Shown: positions 43,801 to 55,403 of the stretch, in pieces
How the letters are laid out: every line of letters begins with the position of its first letter
How positions within the stretch are numbered: position 1 is the stretch's first letter
Made by a program: the position numbers and the translations under genes
DNA from: Sporolactobacillus sp. CQH2019
Lineage (GTDB): Bacteria; Bacillota; Bacilli; Bacillales; Sporolactobacillaceae
Length of the DNA: 64,000 nt
Direction: 5' to 3'
Assembly (NCBI RefSeq): GCF_028765345.1
Contig: NZ_JARAJZ010000003.1
Coordinates: 115,595 to 179,594 of the forward strand
Notes under the pieces: model-generated
Database searches by the model: none
What the model was told of the DNA's origin: nothing
What the model saw: only the letters and a program-made list of their open reading frames with translations

Positions 43801-46800
43801 TTGAAATATTTTTATTGATGGTCACTGAGTGACGGCGAGTGGTCGCACTCTTCATGAGTGCGTGGATTGAAATTCGTCCGTGTTGGCCGCCCAGACACTG
43901 CTATCGGGTCGCACTCTTCATGAGTGCGTGGATTGAAATTGACATCGCTGCTGCGAAGCGGGTAACCGTGAAGTCGCACTCTTCATGAGTGCGTGGATTG
44001 AAATATGAATGTAGTTAAAAGCGCATCATGGGCCGAATAGTCGCACTCTTCATGAGTGCGTGGATTGAAATTGAAAAGCTGTTTGCTAAATATAAACATG
44101 TGCCAGCGTCGCACTCTTCATGAGTGCGTGGATTGAAATACAATCCGTGGACATTTGCGATGGGAAATGCGGAAGGTCGCACTCTTCATGAGTGCGTGGA
44201 TTGAAATGATGTACAGCTGTGGGATGATGAAGCTATGCTGTCGTCGCACTCTTCATGAGTGCGTGGATTGAAATGGAAATTAGAAATTTAGCAGCCCAAG
44301 GAAATACGCGTCGCACTCTTCATGAGTGCGTGGATTGAAATTAAATATCGAATAATGGAATTGCTACTGTTGTATTGTCGCACTCTTCATGAGTGCGTGG
44401 ATTGAAATGGAGAAAGTACCCGTGTGATCCACAATGTAATACGGTCGCACTCTTCATGAGTGCGTGGATTGAAATAAATCCTCATAGGTAAGATAAATAT
44501 ATTATAAATCGTCGCACTCTTCATGAGTGCGTGGATTGAAATTGGAACGCTTGACTATGACCGTCAAGTCCGGCATGTCGCACTCTTCATGAGTGCGTGG
44601 ATTGAAATCGCAATGGATAAGATCAAAGCGGCTGATGTGGCGTCGCACTCTTCATGAGTGCGTGGATTGAAATTGCGCGATATCCCACAATGTATCACCG
44701 CTGACCACGTCGCACTCTTCATGAGTGCGTGGATTGAAATTACAAAGTAAGTGAGAAAAGTTATAAAAATCCAGTCGCACTCTTCATGAGTGCGTGGATT
44801 GAAATCAGGCCTGCTGAGCGTAAGCACCGGATCCTGCGGGGTCGCACTCTTCATGAGTGCGTGGATTGAAATAGTATGAACAGAAGATCCAGAAAAATGC
44901 GCATCGTCGCACTCTTCATGAGTGCGTGGATTGAAATGTCGCTGGCCGCGCAGCCGAGGGTAGACTTTATCGTCGCACTCTTCATGAGTGCGTGGATTGA
45001 AATGATTTGCCCCCACATGTCGATGCCGGACGGTCCTGTCGCACTCTTCATGAGTGCGTGGATTGAAATATGACCGCGCGACCACGAAATGACCACGCAT
45101 CTTGTCGCACTCTTCATGAGTGCGTGGATTGAAATCAACTTCTTAATCTGTGCTTGCATTAGAGCAACACGTCGCACTCTTCATGAGTGCGTGGATTGAA
45201 ATTGAAAAGGGGATAACATCATGCCGTCGTTTCAAGTCGCACTCTTCATGAGTGCGTGGATTGAAATAAGCTTATTCAGCGTGATTTGCTTCATCATTGC
45301 ACGTCGCACTCTTCATGAGTGCGTGGATTGAAATTCCAAGCTGATACAGGTCTATGACGGCTTCGGAATGGTCGCACTCTTCATGAGTGCGTGGATTGAA
45401 ATAGAATCAAAATGATCGTCAGGCTGTTTGGTCAACCGTCGCACTCTTCATGAGTGCGTGGATTGAAATACGATCGAACAGTATTTCCATGAGCGTTGCC
45501 GGCGCGTCGCACTCTTCATGAGTGCGTGGATTGAAATAGGAACATCACGATTTCCTGTTCAGAGACGTCCGGTCGCACTCTTCATGAGTGCGTGGATTGA
45601 AATTGAGTTTGTTCGGGAATATGAATGTCCGAACTGCCGTCGCACTCTTCATGAGTGCGTGGATTGAAATGGCCGTCATTCACAGCACACTGAAGTCCGG
45701 CCATGTCGCACTCTTCATGAGTGCGTGGATTGAAATCTCATGATTGAGGATGTGACCCTGGATGCCAACGGGGTCGCACTCTTCATGAGTGCGTGGATTG
45801 AAATAGCAGATGGCCGTAGACTCGATGGATCATGTCCGGTCGCACTCTTCATGAGTGCGTGGATTGAAATATTTTGATAAAACTTGAACTTAAAAACCCC
45901 AAAAGTCGCACTCTTCATGAGTGCGTGGATTGAAATCAGGCGCGACAAGTGTTATTACCGATCAGGGCAAGTCGCACTCTTCATGAGTGCGTGGATTGAA
46001 ATCTGAGAAATTCCACGGGCAATCCGTTCTGCCTTTGTCGCACTCTTCATGAGTGCGTGGATTGAAATCTGTTGTTTGTAGAGAAAAATATTTATTAATG
46101 TAGTCGCACTCTTCATGAGTGCGTGGATTGAAATTTTTATCTGAACGTAGCGGGCTTTATAAACTTAGTCGCACTCTTCATGAGTGCGTGGATTGAAATA
46201 TAATATTTGCCTCCCATGCCCTTACAAGAAGGGCGTCGCACTCTTCATGAGTGCGTGGATTGAAATACGCATTGCCATTTTCACTCACTCCTTTTTTTTG
46301 TCGCACTCTTCATGAGTGCGTGGATTGAAATGCTTATCTCCAAACCCTACAAACGGCTTTATTTGTCGCACTCTTCATGAGTGCGTGGATTGAAATTAAT
46401 CTGTGAGGTTGTAACAAAACATATGATTAAGTCGCACTCTTCATGAGTGCGTGGATTGAAATATGAAAAATCTTATCGAATTCTTTCAATTGCTCTTGTC
46501 GCACTCTTCATGAGTGCGTGGATTGAAATATAAACTAAATTAATAAATAAATAAAAGAAAAGGAGTCGCACTCTTCATGAGTGCGTGGATTGAAATTACA
46601 TGTCCGCGATTGTCGTACAATTGACCGACGTCGCACTCTTCATGAGTGCGTGGATTGAAATAAATTTAGCTCTTGAAGCGCAACTGTGCTATAAGCGTCG
46701 CACTCTTCATGAGTGCGTGGATTGAAATGAAAAGAGCTGGATAATGGCAGTCTGTCTGCTAGTGTCGCACTCTTCATGAGTGCGTGGATTGAAATAATAT

Positions 46801-49751
46801 CAGAAATCTTATGCTTGTCACTGTTTGAGTCGCACTCTTCATGAGTGCGTGGATTGAAATTGTAAATGAAAAACAGCCCACAATTTTTACTACGTCGCAC
46901 TCTTCATGAGTGCGTGGATTGAAATACTATCATACTTATATTTTTTCATTATTTTACTCCGTCGCACTCTTCATGAGTGCGTGGATTGAAATATTAAAGG
47001 CGATCTATGGTCCATGATTGAGATCTCGTCGCACTCTTCATGAGTGCGTGGATTGAAATTCTTGCCGGTAAATAATCGGGATTGTCTCTTAGGTCGCACT
47101 CTTCATGAGTGCGTGGATTGAAATGCCTATTACGATCGACAAGAGCGCTGAAATTATCTGTCGCACTCTTCATGAGTGCGTGGATTGAAATTTACATTTC
47201 CCAATGTTTGTATTCCAGCTAATGACGTCGCACTCTTCATGAGTGCGTGGATTGAAATCTGAATTTCACGGGCCTCTTTTTCAAGCTTTGCCGTCGCACT
47301 CTTCATGAGTGCGTGGATTGAAATTCTATCATGAACAGGCATTGCCATGCCGCCGAGTGTCGCACTCTTCATGAGTGCGTGGATTGAAATTTTCGGTATA
47401 TTTTTTTTAATAATCGGTTTGAAATGTCGCACTCTTCATGAGTGCGTGGATTGAAATGATGCAGAATCAGCTCTTTATCCTGATACATCAAGTCGCACTC
47501 TTCATGAGTGCGTGGATTGAAATGGCTGCACAGCAGAGGACATTGACTAAGTTTGACGTCGCACTCTTCATGAGTGCGTGGATTGAAATCCTGCTTGGCG
47601 GCCAGCCGGACATGCTTTGCCTCGGTCGCACTCTTCATGAGTGCGTGGATTGAAATCGATCAACCGGCGCCTCATTTAAACGTGGCACGCGTCGCACTCT
47701 TCATGAGTGCGTGGATTGAAATAGGTGGATACCCAAGATGTTGGCGCAACTTCCGGCGGTCGCACTCTTCATGAGTGCGTGGATTGAAATTGGACATTAT
47801 GTAATAGATACAACAAATCTATGCAAGTCGCACTCTTCATGAGTGCGTGGATTGAAATCTGAACTGATTACTTGGTTTAAATTTGATTGGAGTCGCACTC
47901 TTCATGAGTGCGTGGATTGAAATTGAACATCTGGAACTCAATAATCAGGTAAAAAAGTCGCACTCTTCATGAGTGCGTGGATTGAAATCGTGAAAATTAT
48001 ATCTGCACTGGTAAAGGAGAAAATGTCGCACTCTTCATGAGTGCGTGGATTGAAATAAGGCCCGACAGGCCCACAGGGCCAAGCCTTATAGTCGCACTCT
48101 TCATGAGTGCGTGGATTGAAATAGAATTTACTCGACGAATGCGGGGACTGCCCGAGGTCGCACTCTTCATGAGTGCGTGGATTGAAATTGATGCTGTTTA
48201 TCGAATTGACGGCAATAGATTTGGTCGCACTCTTCATGAGTGCGTGGATTGAAATCATATAGCAATGCCCCTCCAAATCCATCCTGCCGTCGCACTCTTC
48301 ATGAGTGCGTGGATTGAAATTTGAAAGTCGGGTATAAATCATAGTCAGCAGTCGGCGTCGCACTCTTCATGAGTGCGTGGATTGAAATTTAAGTCATTTA
48401 AAATATAATACGGTAGCCGTTTAGTCGCACTCTTCATGAGTGCGTGGATTGAAATGGATTTAACCATTTTTGAAATAAATATGAAAGATGTCGCACTCTT
48501 CATGAGTGCGTGGATTGAAATCCTGAAATGGAAAGACATCGACTTTGAAGAGTAGTCGCACTCTTCATGAGTGCGTGGATTGAAATACTCAGCTGGCTGA
48601 TTTTTATCATCGCCGTTGCGTCGCACTCTTCATGAGTGCGTGGATTGAAATGCCTCTCTCTCACTTGTAGATTTGGATAAACTAGAGTCGCACTCTTCAT
48701 GAGTGCGTGGATTGAAATGAAATTTGTATTTTCAACATTAATATTATTTGCCGTCGCACTCTTCATGAGTGCGTGGATTGAAATCCACCTCTGTTCGCCT
48801 TCAAACGTGGGGACATGGCGTCGCACTCTTCATGAGTGCGTGGATTGAAATTGTATCCCGTTCAGGCTGGCAAGCGCCGCAACGGGTCGCACTCTTCATG
48901 AGTGCGTGGATTGAAATGACACGACGCCGATATTTAAGCCGCGACCCTGTTGTCGCACTCTTCATGAGTGCGTGGATTGAAATACATTTTTTGGGCCTTT
49001 CCTTCACACGGGGTGAAGTCGCACTCTTCATGAGTGCGTGGATTGAAATCGATGCTATTGGTCCATCCGGCCAGTGCCGGGCATGTCGCACTCTTCATGA
49101 GTGCGTGGATTGAAATAAAAAATCCCTTGATTTGAGATGAATCAACTTCTTGTCGCACTCTTCATGAGTGCGTGGATTGAAATCGATGCTATTGGTCCAT
49201 CCGGCCAGTGCCGGGCATGTCGCACTCTTCATGAGTGCGTGGATTGAAATGTACAATGCGGCAGACTGGACACTTAAAAAAATCGTCGCACTCTTCATGA
49301 GTGCGTGGATTGAAATATGAAATTGCTGGATGGCTGATGCCTCTGCAAACAGTCGCACTCTTCATGAGTGCGTGGATTGAAATAAATTCAGGATTCGAGA
49401 TGCATAATCGTCAGCGAGTCGCACTCTTCATGAGTGCGTGGATTGAAATTTTGAACAAGATCAGTGGGGAATGGGACGATAGTCGCACTCTTCATGAGTG
49501 CGTGGATTGAAATCGACTCATAATGAAGGTACCTTGCCTGGTACCGAGTCGCACTCTTCATGAGTGCGTGGATTGAAATGTGATCGGGATCGCCTCGGCG
49601 GCCGTGACGCTGGTCGCACTCTTCATGAGTGCGTGGATTGAAATGCAGCGGCTCGTGTTGCTTAAGTGGGTGATTTATGTCGCACTCTTCATGAGTGCGT
49701 GGATTGAAATTTCCGGCAGATCGCAACAAAATATTATTATATGGGTCGCAC
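19878..49751 (+). CRISPR. giant type I-C CRISPR array, leader-proximal segment: 450 spacers
   Basis: The repeat is 32 bp: it starts GTCGCACTC, has the stem GCACTC/GAGTGC and ends GTGGATTGAAAT. The first repeat is 19878-19909; the last, at 49745-49751, is cut by an IS21 element after 7 bases. I counted repeat starts by tracking their phase through every sequence line: 450 periods over 29,867 bp, mean 66.4 bp, so spacers of mostly 33-37 bp. By eye the repeats are uniform; the only variant I noticed is at 31281-31312 (A to G at 31296). Uniform repeats next to intact cas4-cas1-cas2 and a leader indicate an active, growing array. Several spacers are duplicated or target the same sequence (see findings). 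All open frames drawn across it are repeat artefacts. Confidence 0.98.
31281..31312 (+). repeat. single variant repeat in the array
   Basis: The repeat reads CATGGGTG instead of CATGAGTG (A to G at 31296). This swaps one base at the loop/stem edge. It is about 170 spacers from the leader. Confidence 0.9.
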
Positions 49752-49856
49752 TGTTTGTAGTAATTTAAAAGTACCCCACCAAAGTCATTAAAAATTCCCC
49801 CACTCTATTATAAAATGAACCCACAAAGGATGATGTCTTCTTGTGGGGAGATTGGG

Positions 49857-51452
49857 ATGATGATGACTTTGAAACAGAAACAAGAAATTCTATTAATGTA
49901 CTTGAGGGAGGGAAAGTCTCAAAGAGAGATAGCGCGAGATACAGGTATTGATCGTAAAACCATCCGGAAATATATCAACACCTATGAACAAAAGTTAGCT
50001 GAGCTGGAAGAAAGGAATATTCCTGTAGACCGGGAAGAACTAATTCAGGAGTTAGTTGAAGCACCTAAGTATCCTTCTAATGTCCGAAAAAAACGTGTCC
50101 TGACTGGGGGTATTGAAGGAAAGATTATCGGTTATCTTCAGGAGAATAAGGAAAAACGGGCAAGGGGACTTCACAAGCAACAGAAAAAGATTACGGATAT
50201 TTATGAAGCACTGGTTGCAGAGGGAATAAAAGTCAGTTATAGTACGGTTCTTCGAACCGTTCGACAACTGGAGAAAAAAGTGAAGGAAGCTTATATTAGG
50301 GGATTCTATCAACCTGGGGATATCTGTGAATTTGACTGGGGTGAAGTAACGATCAACATTGCAGGCCATTTAAGAATCCTTCAGATGGCAGTTTTCACAT
50401 CCGCCTATGGCAATTATCGAATGGCCTATCTTTTCTCAAAGCAAAAAACTGAATGTTTTCAGGAAGCCCATGCCCTGTTCTTCCAGAAAGTAGGCGGTGT
50501 GTACCGGACTATGATTTATGACAACATGAAGGTTGCCGTCAGACGATTTGTTGGGAAAAACGAAAAGGAGCCAACCGAAGGTCTGCTCAAACTCTCCCTC
50601 TACTATGGTTTTGGCTTTCGTTTCTGCAATATCCGTAGGGGAAATGAAAAAGGACACGTGGAACGGAGTGTTGAAGTGATTCGGAGGAAAGCCTTCGCTT
50701 TTCGTGATTCTTTCGAAACGCTCGAAGAGGCAAATACTTATCTTTATTCGGTTTGTGAACGATTAGCTGAGAAACCGCAATCTGAACGTGAAAATCAAAC
50801 GGCTAAAGCTTGCTTAGAGACTGAACAAGCTTACTTTCCTCCCCTTCGTCCGTCTTTTGATGCCGCTCGATGTGTCGAGGCACGGGTGGATAAATATGCG
50901 ACTCTTGTCATCGACCAAAGCCATTACTCCGTTCCGGATCACTTAGTCGGAGAGATGGTCCACGTGAAAATCTACACCAATCGAATCTGGTGCTATTACG
51001 ACGGAGAAAAAATAGCGGAACATCAACGCCTGGCTGGTAACCATGAGTGGAGCCTGCACCTAGATCATTATGCCCGTACGCTAATGAAAAAGCCCGGTGC
51101 ACTGGCTGGTAGCGCAGCCCTGCAGCAGGCAGATCAAAGAATACAATCCATTTATCACACTTATTATATCAATCATGAACGAGAATTTATAGAACTGATC
51201 CAGTACATCAAGGATGGTGCTGCGCTGGGTGAGGTGGAGCAAAGCATCCAGACTCTCTGCAGGATTAATCCCAGCCATGTCACAACAGATAAGATTAAGA
51301 TCCTCTGTGCCAGAAATCAGGTCCAGAAATGGGTTATCTCTTCAGGTTCGGAAGAAACTCGGGCAATTAGTGAACAGGCTAAAATTCATCTCAAACTGTA
51401 TGATGAACTCTTTCATACAGAAACTGTGGGCCAACTGGAGGAGATCCAATGA
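49857..51452 (+). CDS. istA: IS21 transposase IstA
   Basis: An IstA transposase of about 531 residues. The N-terminal helix-turn-helix is LREGKSQREIARDTGIDRKT. The DDE core is seen in CEFDWGEVTI, MIYDNMKVAV and NEKGHVERSVEVIRR (Asp, Asp, Glu). The Mu-type beta-barrel region follows (VIDQSHYSVPDHLVG). The frame is open from an ATG at 49815, but GGGGAG at ~49845 favours the ATG cluster at 49857-49863. The stop overlaps istB by ATGA. It catalyses strand transfer of the element. Confidence 0.92.
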   Translation: MMMTLKQKQEILLMYLREGKSQREIARDTGIDRKTIRKYINTYEQKLAELEERNIPVDREELIQELVEAPKYPSNVRKKRVLTGGIEGKIIGYLQENKEKRARGLHKQQKKITDIYEALVAEGIKVSYSTVLRTVRQLEKKVKEAYIRGFYQPGDICEFDWGEVTINIAGHLRILQMAVFTSAYGNYRMAYLFSKQKTECFQEAHALFFQKVGGVYRTMIYDNMKVAVRRFVGKNEKEPTEGLLKLSLYYGFGFRFCNIRRGNEKGHVERSVEVIRRKAFAFRDSFETLEEANTYLYSVCERLAEKPQSERENQTAKACLETEQAYFPPLRPSFDAARCVEARVDKYATLVIDQSHYSVPDHLVGEMVHVKIYTNRIWCYYDGEKIAEHQRLAGNHEWSLHLDHYARTLMKKPGALAGSAALQQADQRIQSIYHTYYINHEREFIELIQYIKDGAALGEVEQSIQTLCRINPSHVTTDKIKILCARNQVQKWVISSGSEETRAISEQAKIHLKLYDELFHTETVGQLEEIQ

Positions 51453-52222
51453 ATCGTCATGAGGAACAGACAGAGCATATTTTACAATATTGCCGAGATA
51501 TAAAATTACCAACAATTCGCCAATGTTTTGAGAAAGAAATTGAGGATGCCGCGCAGCAGGATGTAAGTTACGCAAAATTTCTCGCCCAACTTCTGCAGAA
51601 AGAGTGGGATGCCCGACGGGCAACTGCTCAGTATAACCGCATTAGACGAGCAGAATTTCCATACAAGAAATATCTAGAAGACTTATCTATTCCTGATCTT
51701 CCAGAGGATGCACAGAAAAAATACCATCTTCTTAAGACACTTAAATTTATCGAAGAAGGGCGGAACCTGATTCTAGCCGGTAATCCTGGGACCGGAAAAA
51801 CACATACAGCCATCGGGCTGGGAATTACAGCCTGCGAAGCTGGGTATCGGGTTTGGTTTACGACCGTGCCTCTGCTTATCAATCAAATGAAAGAATGCAG
51901 ATCGGACAAAACGTTGCGCAGTTTTCAGATGCGTTTTGAAAAATATGATCTAGTCATCGTAGATGAACTGGGCTATATTTCTTTCGACAAGGAAGGTGCC
52001 GAACTTCTCTTCACCCATCTGTCCCTTCGGGCAGGGCGAAAATCAACGATCATCACAACCAATCTATCGTTTGAAAGATGGGGAGAAATTTTTCAGGATC
52101 CTGTGATGACCGCTGCGATGATAGACCGATTAACTCACCAGGCCTATCTGGTGAATATGAACGGGAATTCTTACAGAATGAAGGAAACAAAGGAATGGCT
52201 TAAGGAGCAGCAGCTAAACTAG
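51449..52222 (+). CDS. istB: IS21 helper ATPase IstB
   Basis: A 257-residue AAA+ ATPase of the DnaC/IstB family. Walker A is GNPGTGKTH at about 111-119, Walker B LVIVDELGYISFD around 168-180; the arginine-containing sensor region is STIITTNLSFERWGEIF. It assembles on DNA, selects target sites and stimulates IstA. Intact and translationally coupled to istA. Confidence 0.94.
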   Translation: MNRHEEQTEHILQYCRDIKLPTIRQCFEKEIEDAAQQDVSYAKFLAQLLQKEWDARRATAQYNRIRRAEFPYKKYLEDLSIPDLPEDAQKKYHLLKTLKFIEEGRNLILAGNPGTGKTHTAIGLGITACEAGYRVWFTTVPLLINQMKECRSDKTLRSFQMRFEKYDLVIVDELGYISFDKEGAELLFTHLSLRAGRKSTIITTNLSFERWGEIFQDPVMTAAMIDRLTHQAYLVNMNGNSYRMKETKEWLKEQQLN

Positions 52223-52256
52223 GCTTTAAAACCAGATCATGAAAAGAGGAAAATGA

Positions 52257-52574
52257 ATGGGGCAAATGACCGCTACCGAGATTTTTCAGTTCATCCGTTC
52301 TTACGGATGGGAACCTGAGATGGAAGAAATTGTCCAATGGCTGAAAGAAGATTCCCTGATTCAGGCTGATTCAGAAGGAATCATGGATGAAAGATGGATG
52401 TATCGTTTTAACGACTGGCGTCGTATTAAAGGTACAGCTAACGAACCGGGCATTGATCCACAGACAAAAATAGACCGTCTTCTGGAGAAAATTGATCATT
52501 TAAAAAAGGAGATCGAAGATCTGAAAGAAAAAAATCTTCAACTGGAAAAACAACTGGGATTAGACCCATTTTAA
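52257..52574 (+). CDS. third small frame of the IS21 element, coiled-coil protein
   Basis: A 105-residue frame 34 nt after istB, inside the element, with GAAAAGAGG upstream. The C-terminal third is a clear coiled coil (IDRLLEKIDHLKKEIEDL and LQLEKQL). The N-terminal part is acidic and Trp-rich. Accessory frames of this kind follow istB in some IS21 elements; function unknown to me. Confidence 0.6.
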   Translation: MGQMTATEIFQFIRSYGWEPEMEEIVQWLKEDSLIQADSEGIMDERWMYRFNDWRRIKGTANEPGIDPQTKIDRLLEKIDHLKKEIEDLKEKNLQLEKQLGLDPF

Positions 52575-52669
52575 TTAGTGAAACTGTCCTTTGATTCCCC
52601 TGCTCAATCAAGAACCAGGTGGGGGAATTCTTAATGACTATGTGGGGGATTTTTCAATTGACAATTACA

Positions 52670-53858
52670 TCGCACTCTTCATGAGTGCGTGGATTGAAAT
52701 TACTGTTATAAAAGTTATCGAAAAGACTAAAAAAGTCGCACTCTTCATGAGTGCGTGGATTGAAATAAACAGAAAAAGTAGAAGAAAATGATACTGATCA
52801 AGTCGCACTCTTCATGAGTGCGTGGATTGAAATCGGATCTGATAAATATTGTTGCCTTTGGTGGATCGTCGCACTCTTCATGAGTGCGTGGATTGAAATA
52901 GATTGGCCAGGGATCGCTCGGCGCAGGCATAAAGTCGCACTCTTCATGAGTGCGTGGATTGAAATGAGATCGTCGCCTGGACGCTCGTTCCGGCCGCCAG
53001 TCGCACTCTTCATGAGTGCGTGGATTGAAATGTATATAATATTGACGAGGTGAGACACATGACAGGTCGCACTCTTCATGAGTGCGTGGATTGAAATGAG
53101 ATCGTCGCCTGGACGCTCGTTCCGGTCGCCAGTCGCACTCTTCATGAGTGCGTGGATTGAAATTTTTTTATCGGTTGGTCTTGAAGTCTTTGCGGTTGTC
53201 GCACTCTTCATGAGTGCGTGGATTGAAATAAGTCGGTACCGATGAATGAAACGCTGGCGCTCAGGTCGCACTCTTCATGAGTGCGTGGATTGAAATATGG
53301 CCATACCATCCCATTTCACGAGACAATTTAAGTCGCACTCTTCATGAGTGCGTGGATTGAAATCGTTGATTGATAACTCTTAATCGGCGTTTAGCCGGTC
53401 GCACTCTTCATGAGTGCGTGGATTGAAATAACGCCTTTCGCGTAGCCGTTGAAAAGATTTGAGTCGCACTCTTCATGAGTGCGTGGATTGAAATACCTCC
53501 TTTCAGTGGGGCATGTATTCTTGAAATAGTCGCACTCTTCATGAGTGCGTGGATTGAAATCTACACAATTTGGCGATCGTGTAGGGGCTGGCGACGTCGC
53601 ACTCTTCATGAGTGCGTGGATTGAAATCAAAATTATTTTTGTATGGCTGCTCAGCTTCCGGCGTCGCACTCTTCATGAGTGCGTGGATTGAAATACAATA
53701 AAATAGTCACAAAAGGTCTTATTTACTGCGTCGCACTCTTCATGAGTGCGTGGATTGAAATTTTGTCGTCTCAAAGTGCGGCGGAATGTAGTGCGTCGCA
53801 CTCTTCATGAGTGCGTGGATTGAAATTCTACGATCGTTATCGCAAAAGCATTGGTAAA
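52670..53858 (+). CRISPR. CRISPR array, middle segment: 17 spacers plus an interrupted one
   Basis: It resumes with the 31 remaining bases of the repeat split by the IS21 element (52670-52700) and continues through repeats to 53795-53826. Seventeen complete spacers were counted. The following spacer (from 53827) is cut by the IS1111-like element after about 32 bases. Repeats are still uniform here. Two spacers (52966-52999 and 53098-53131) are the same sequence with one base change. Confidence 0.97.
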
Positions 53859-53971
53859 AGTTATAATGAACGAAACTAGCCCCTTAACCGTAGAGTCGTG
53901 GGTTAATCGGAGTCAGGTAAAGCTAGAATCGACTCTCCAAACAGAGCCATCATACGAAAGGAGCTAGCATA

Positions 53972-55060
53972 ATGAATCCTAACATAAACTATGTCGGATT
54001 GGATGTTTCTAAGGAAAAAATCGCCGTTGCCGTCGCTGAGGAAGGAAGAAGCCAGCCCCGTTATCTCGGAGTGATCCCCTATCGGGAGAAGTCGCTGGGC
54101 AAACTCGTGGATCGGTGGGAGATCCGGAACAGCTGCGGGTCTGCTATGAAGCGGGGGTCACCGGCTATGGCCTTTACCGCTGGCTGAGTGCCCAGGGCAT
54201 CGCCTGTGACGTCGTGGCCCCCTCCCTCATTCCCAGAAAACCTGGGGACCGGATCAAAACCGACCGCCGGGATGCGCTCCAGTTGGCCGCCCTCTATCGC
54301 GCCAGGGCCCTGACGCCGATCTATGTAACCCACAGAGGAGGATGAGGCCCTGCGCGATCTGGTCCGGGCCCGGGAGGACATGAGAGAGGAGCAGCTGCGG
54401 GCGAGACACTGGCTGGCCAAATTTCTGCTGCGCCACGGCATCAGAGAACCGCAGGGGGTGAGAAAATGGAGCGGCCGGTATCAGCAGTGGCTGGACCGGC
54501 TGACCTTCGAGCGCCTGTCGTCCCGGGTGGCCTTTGAGGAATACCGGCAGACGCTGGAAGCGATCGGAGCCCGGCTGCAGCGCATGGAAAAAGAGATCGC
54601 ACACCAGGTGCAGGCCGGAGCCTGGGCGCCGCTGATTCAGGCCCTGCAGGTGTTTCGCGGCATTTCCGTGATCACAGCGGCCAGCCTGGTTGCCGAGATC
54701 GGCTCTTTCCAGAGGTTTCGGACGGCCCGGGCCTATATGGCTTATACGGGGCTGGTTCCCGGCGAGCGTTCCAGCGGTGCCAGCCGGCAGCAGGGACGGA
54801 TCACTAAAACGGGCAATCGGCATGTTCGCCGTCTCCTCGTCGAAGCCGCGTGGCATTACCGGTGCCGGCCGGTCGTCAAAGGGGCTCTGAAAAAGCGTCA
54901 GGAGGGCCAGCCGGCCGAGCAGTTAAGCCTCTCCTGGGAAGCCCAGACCCGGCTGCACCGGAAATATAGCCGGCTGACCGGGCCGCCGGATAAACGGCCG
55001 AAGAAAGGTTCGAACGGGACACTCGGTCAAAACGGATTCAGCACACAGCCTGGTGAATAG
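53972..55060 (+). pseudogene. IS110/IS1111-family transposase with two frameshifts
   Basis: The N-terminal RuvC-like domain starts NINYVGLDVSKEKIAVAV in one frame. The sequence moves to a second frame near 54112-54118 ([30 protein letters not shown] with the DxxD residues). It returns to the first frame near 54329-54335, where an extra A in GTAACCC is the simplest cause, and continues with [20 protein letters not shown]. The C-terminal Transposase_20 part has FRGISVITAASLVAEIG, AYTGLVPGERSSG with the catalytic Ser region, and GRITKTGNRHVRRLLVEAAW. Complete homologues are ~360-400 residues. Start ATG follows AAAGGAG. Either a decayed gene or two sequencing indels. Confidence 0.88.
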
Positions 55061-55387
55061 GGCTGGGAGGCAAAGATTAAAACCGTCAAGGAGAACGCAC
55101 GGCCCAGTTACTTGTGCTAGCCATCATCGGTGAATGCACGCCAACAGTTCGTGCCAGCTCCCGGGACGGAAAGATAAAATGTGAAAATCCACGGATATCA
55201 GTCTGCCTATCGGCGTGAACATTTTTGCCTTCGAGCCGTGCGCCCCATCCTCAGGAAAGGAGGGAAAGCCATTGCTCATTGTCTGACAGAAAAAAGGAAT
55301 TTGGGAAGCAAAAGGGACGAAAAACACCCCTCTGGTTAAAGTTACCCAAAAAGGACGATTCCCAAAAGGTCAGTGGGGGCTATTGAC
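55061..55387 (+). other. right non-coding end of the IS1111-like element (possible bridge-RNA region)
   Basis: About 330 bp without a gene between the transposase and the right subterminal repeat; the left non-coding end is only ~110 bp. In the IS1111 group the bridge RNA that pairs with target and donor is encoded downstream of the transposase, so this is where it should lie. I have not identified loop sequences. Confidence 0.4.
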
Positions 55388-55403
55388 AGTTTCGTTCATA
55401 TCA

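Larger units (their letters stand above)
49752..52669 (+). mobile_element. IS21-family insertion inside a CRISPR repeat
   Basis: The 2918-bp element begins TGTTTGTAG and ends ATTACA (TG...CA ends). Both ends share inverted blocks: ...CCCCAC..., AGTCATTAA and AATTCCCCCAC occur at the left, and their complements at the right. It is flanked by a 6-bp target duplication TCGCAC (49746-49751 and 52670-52675), taken from the repeat itself; 7 bp is possible because of a shared T. It carries istA, istB and a third small frame. Perfect duplication and intact genes suggest a recent event. Confidence 0.93.
53859..55402 (+). mobile_element. IS110-family, IS1111-type element inserted in a spacer
   Basis: Twelve-bp subterminal inverted repeats ATGAACGAAACT (53866-53877) and AGTTTCGTTCAT (55388-55399) flank a transposase gene. 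IS1111 elements typically have such repeats 7 bp from the left and 3 bp from the right tip. Applying that rule places the ends at 53859 and 55402, and the interrupted spacer is then restored to 33 bp between normal repeats, a good internal check. There is no target duplication, as usual for this family. The transposase is frameshifted, so it is probably dead. Confidence 0.8.

Noticed and set aside
19980-49729. Dozens of open frames on both strands with repeated motifs such as FNPRTHEECD, ISIHALMKSAT or VALFMSAWIEI
   Set aside because: These are translations of the CRISPR repeat in different frames, joined by spacers; not genes.
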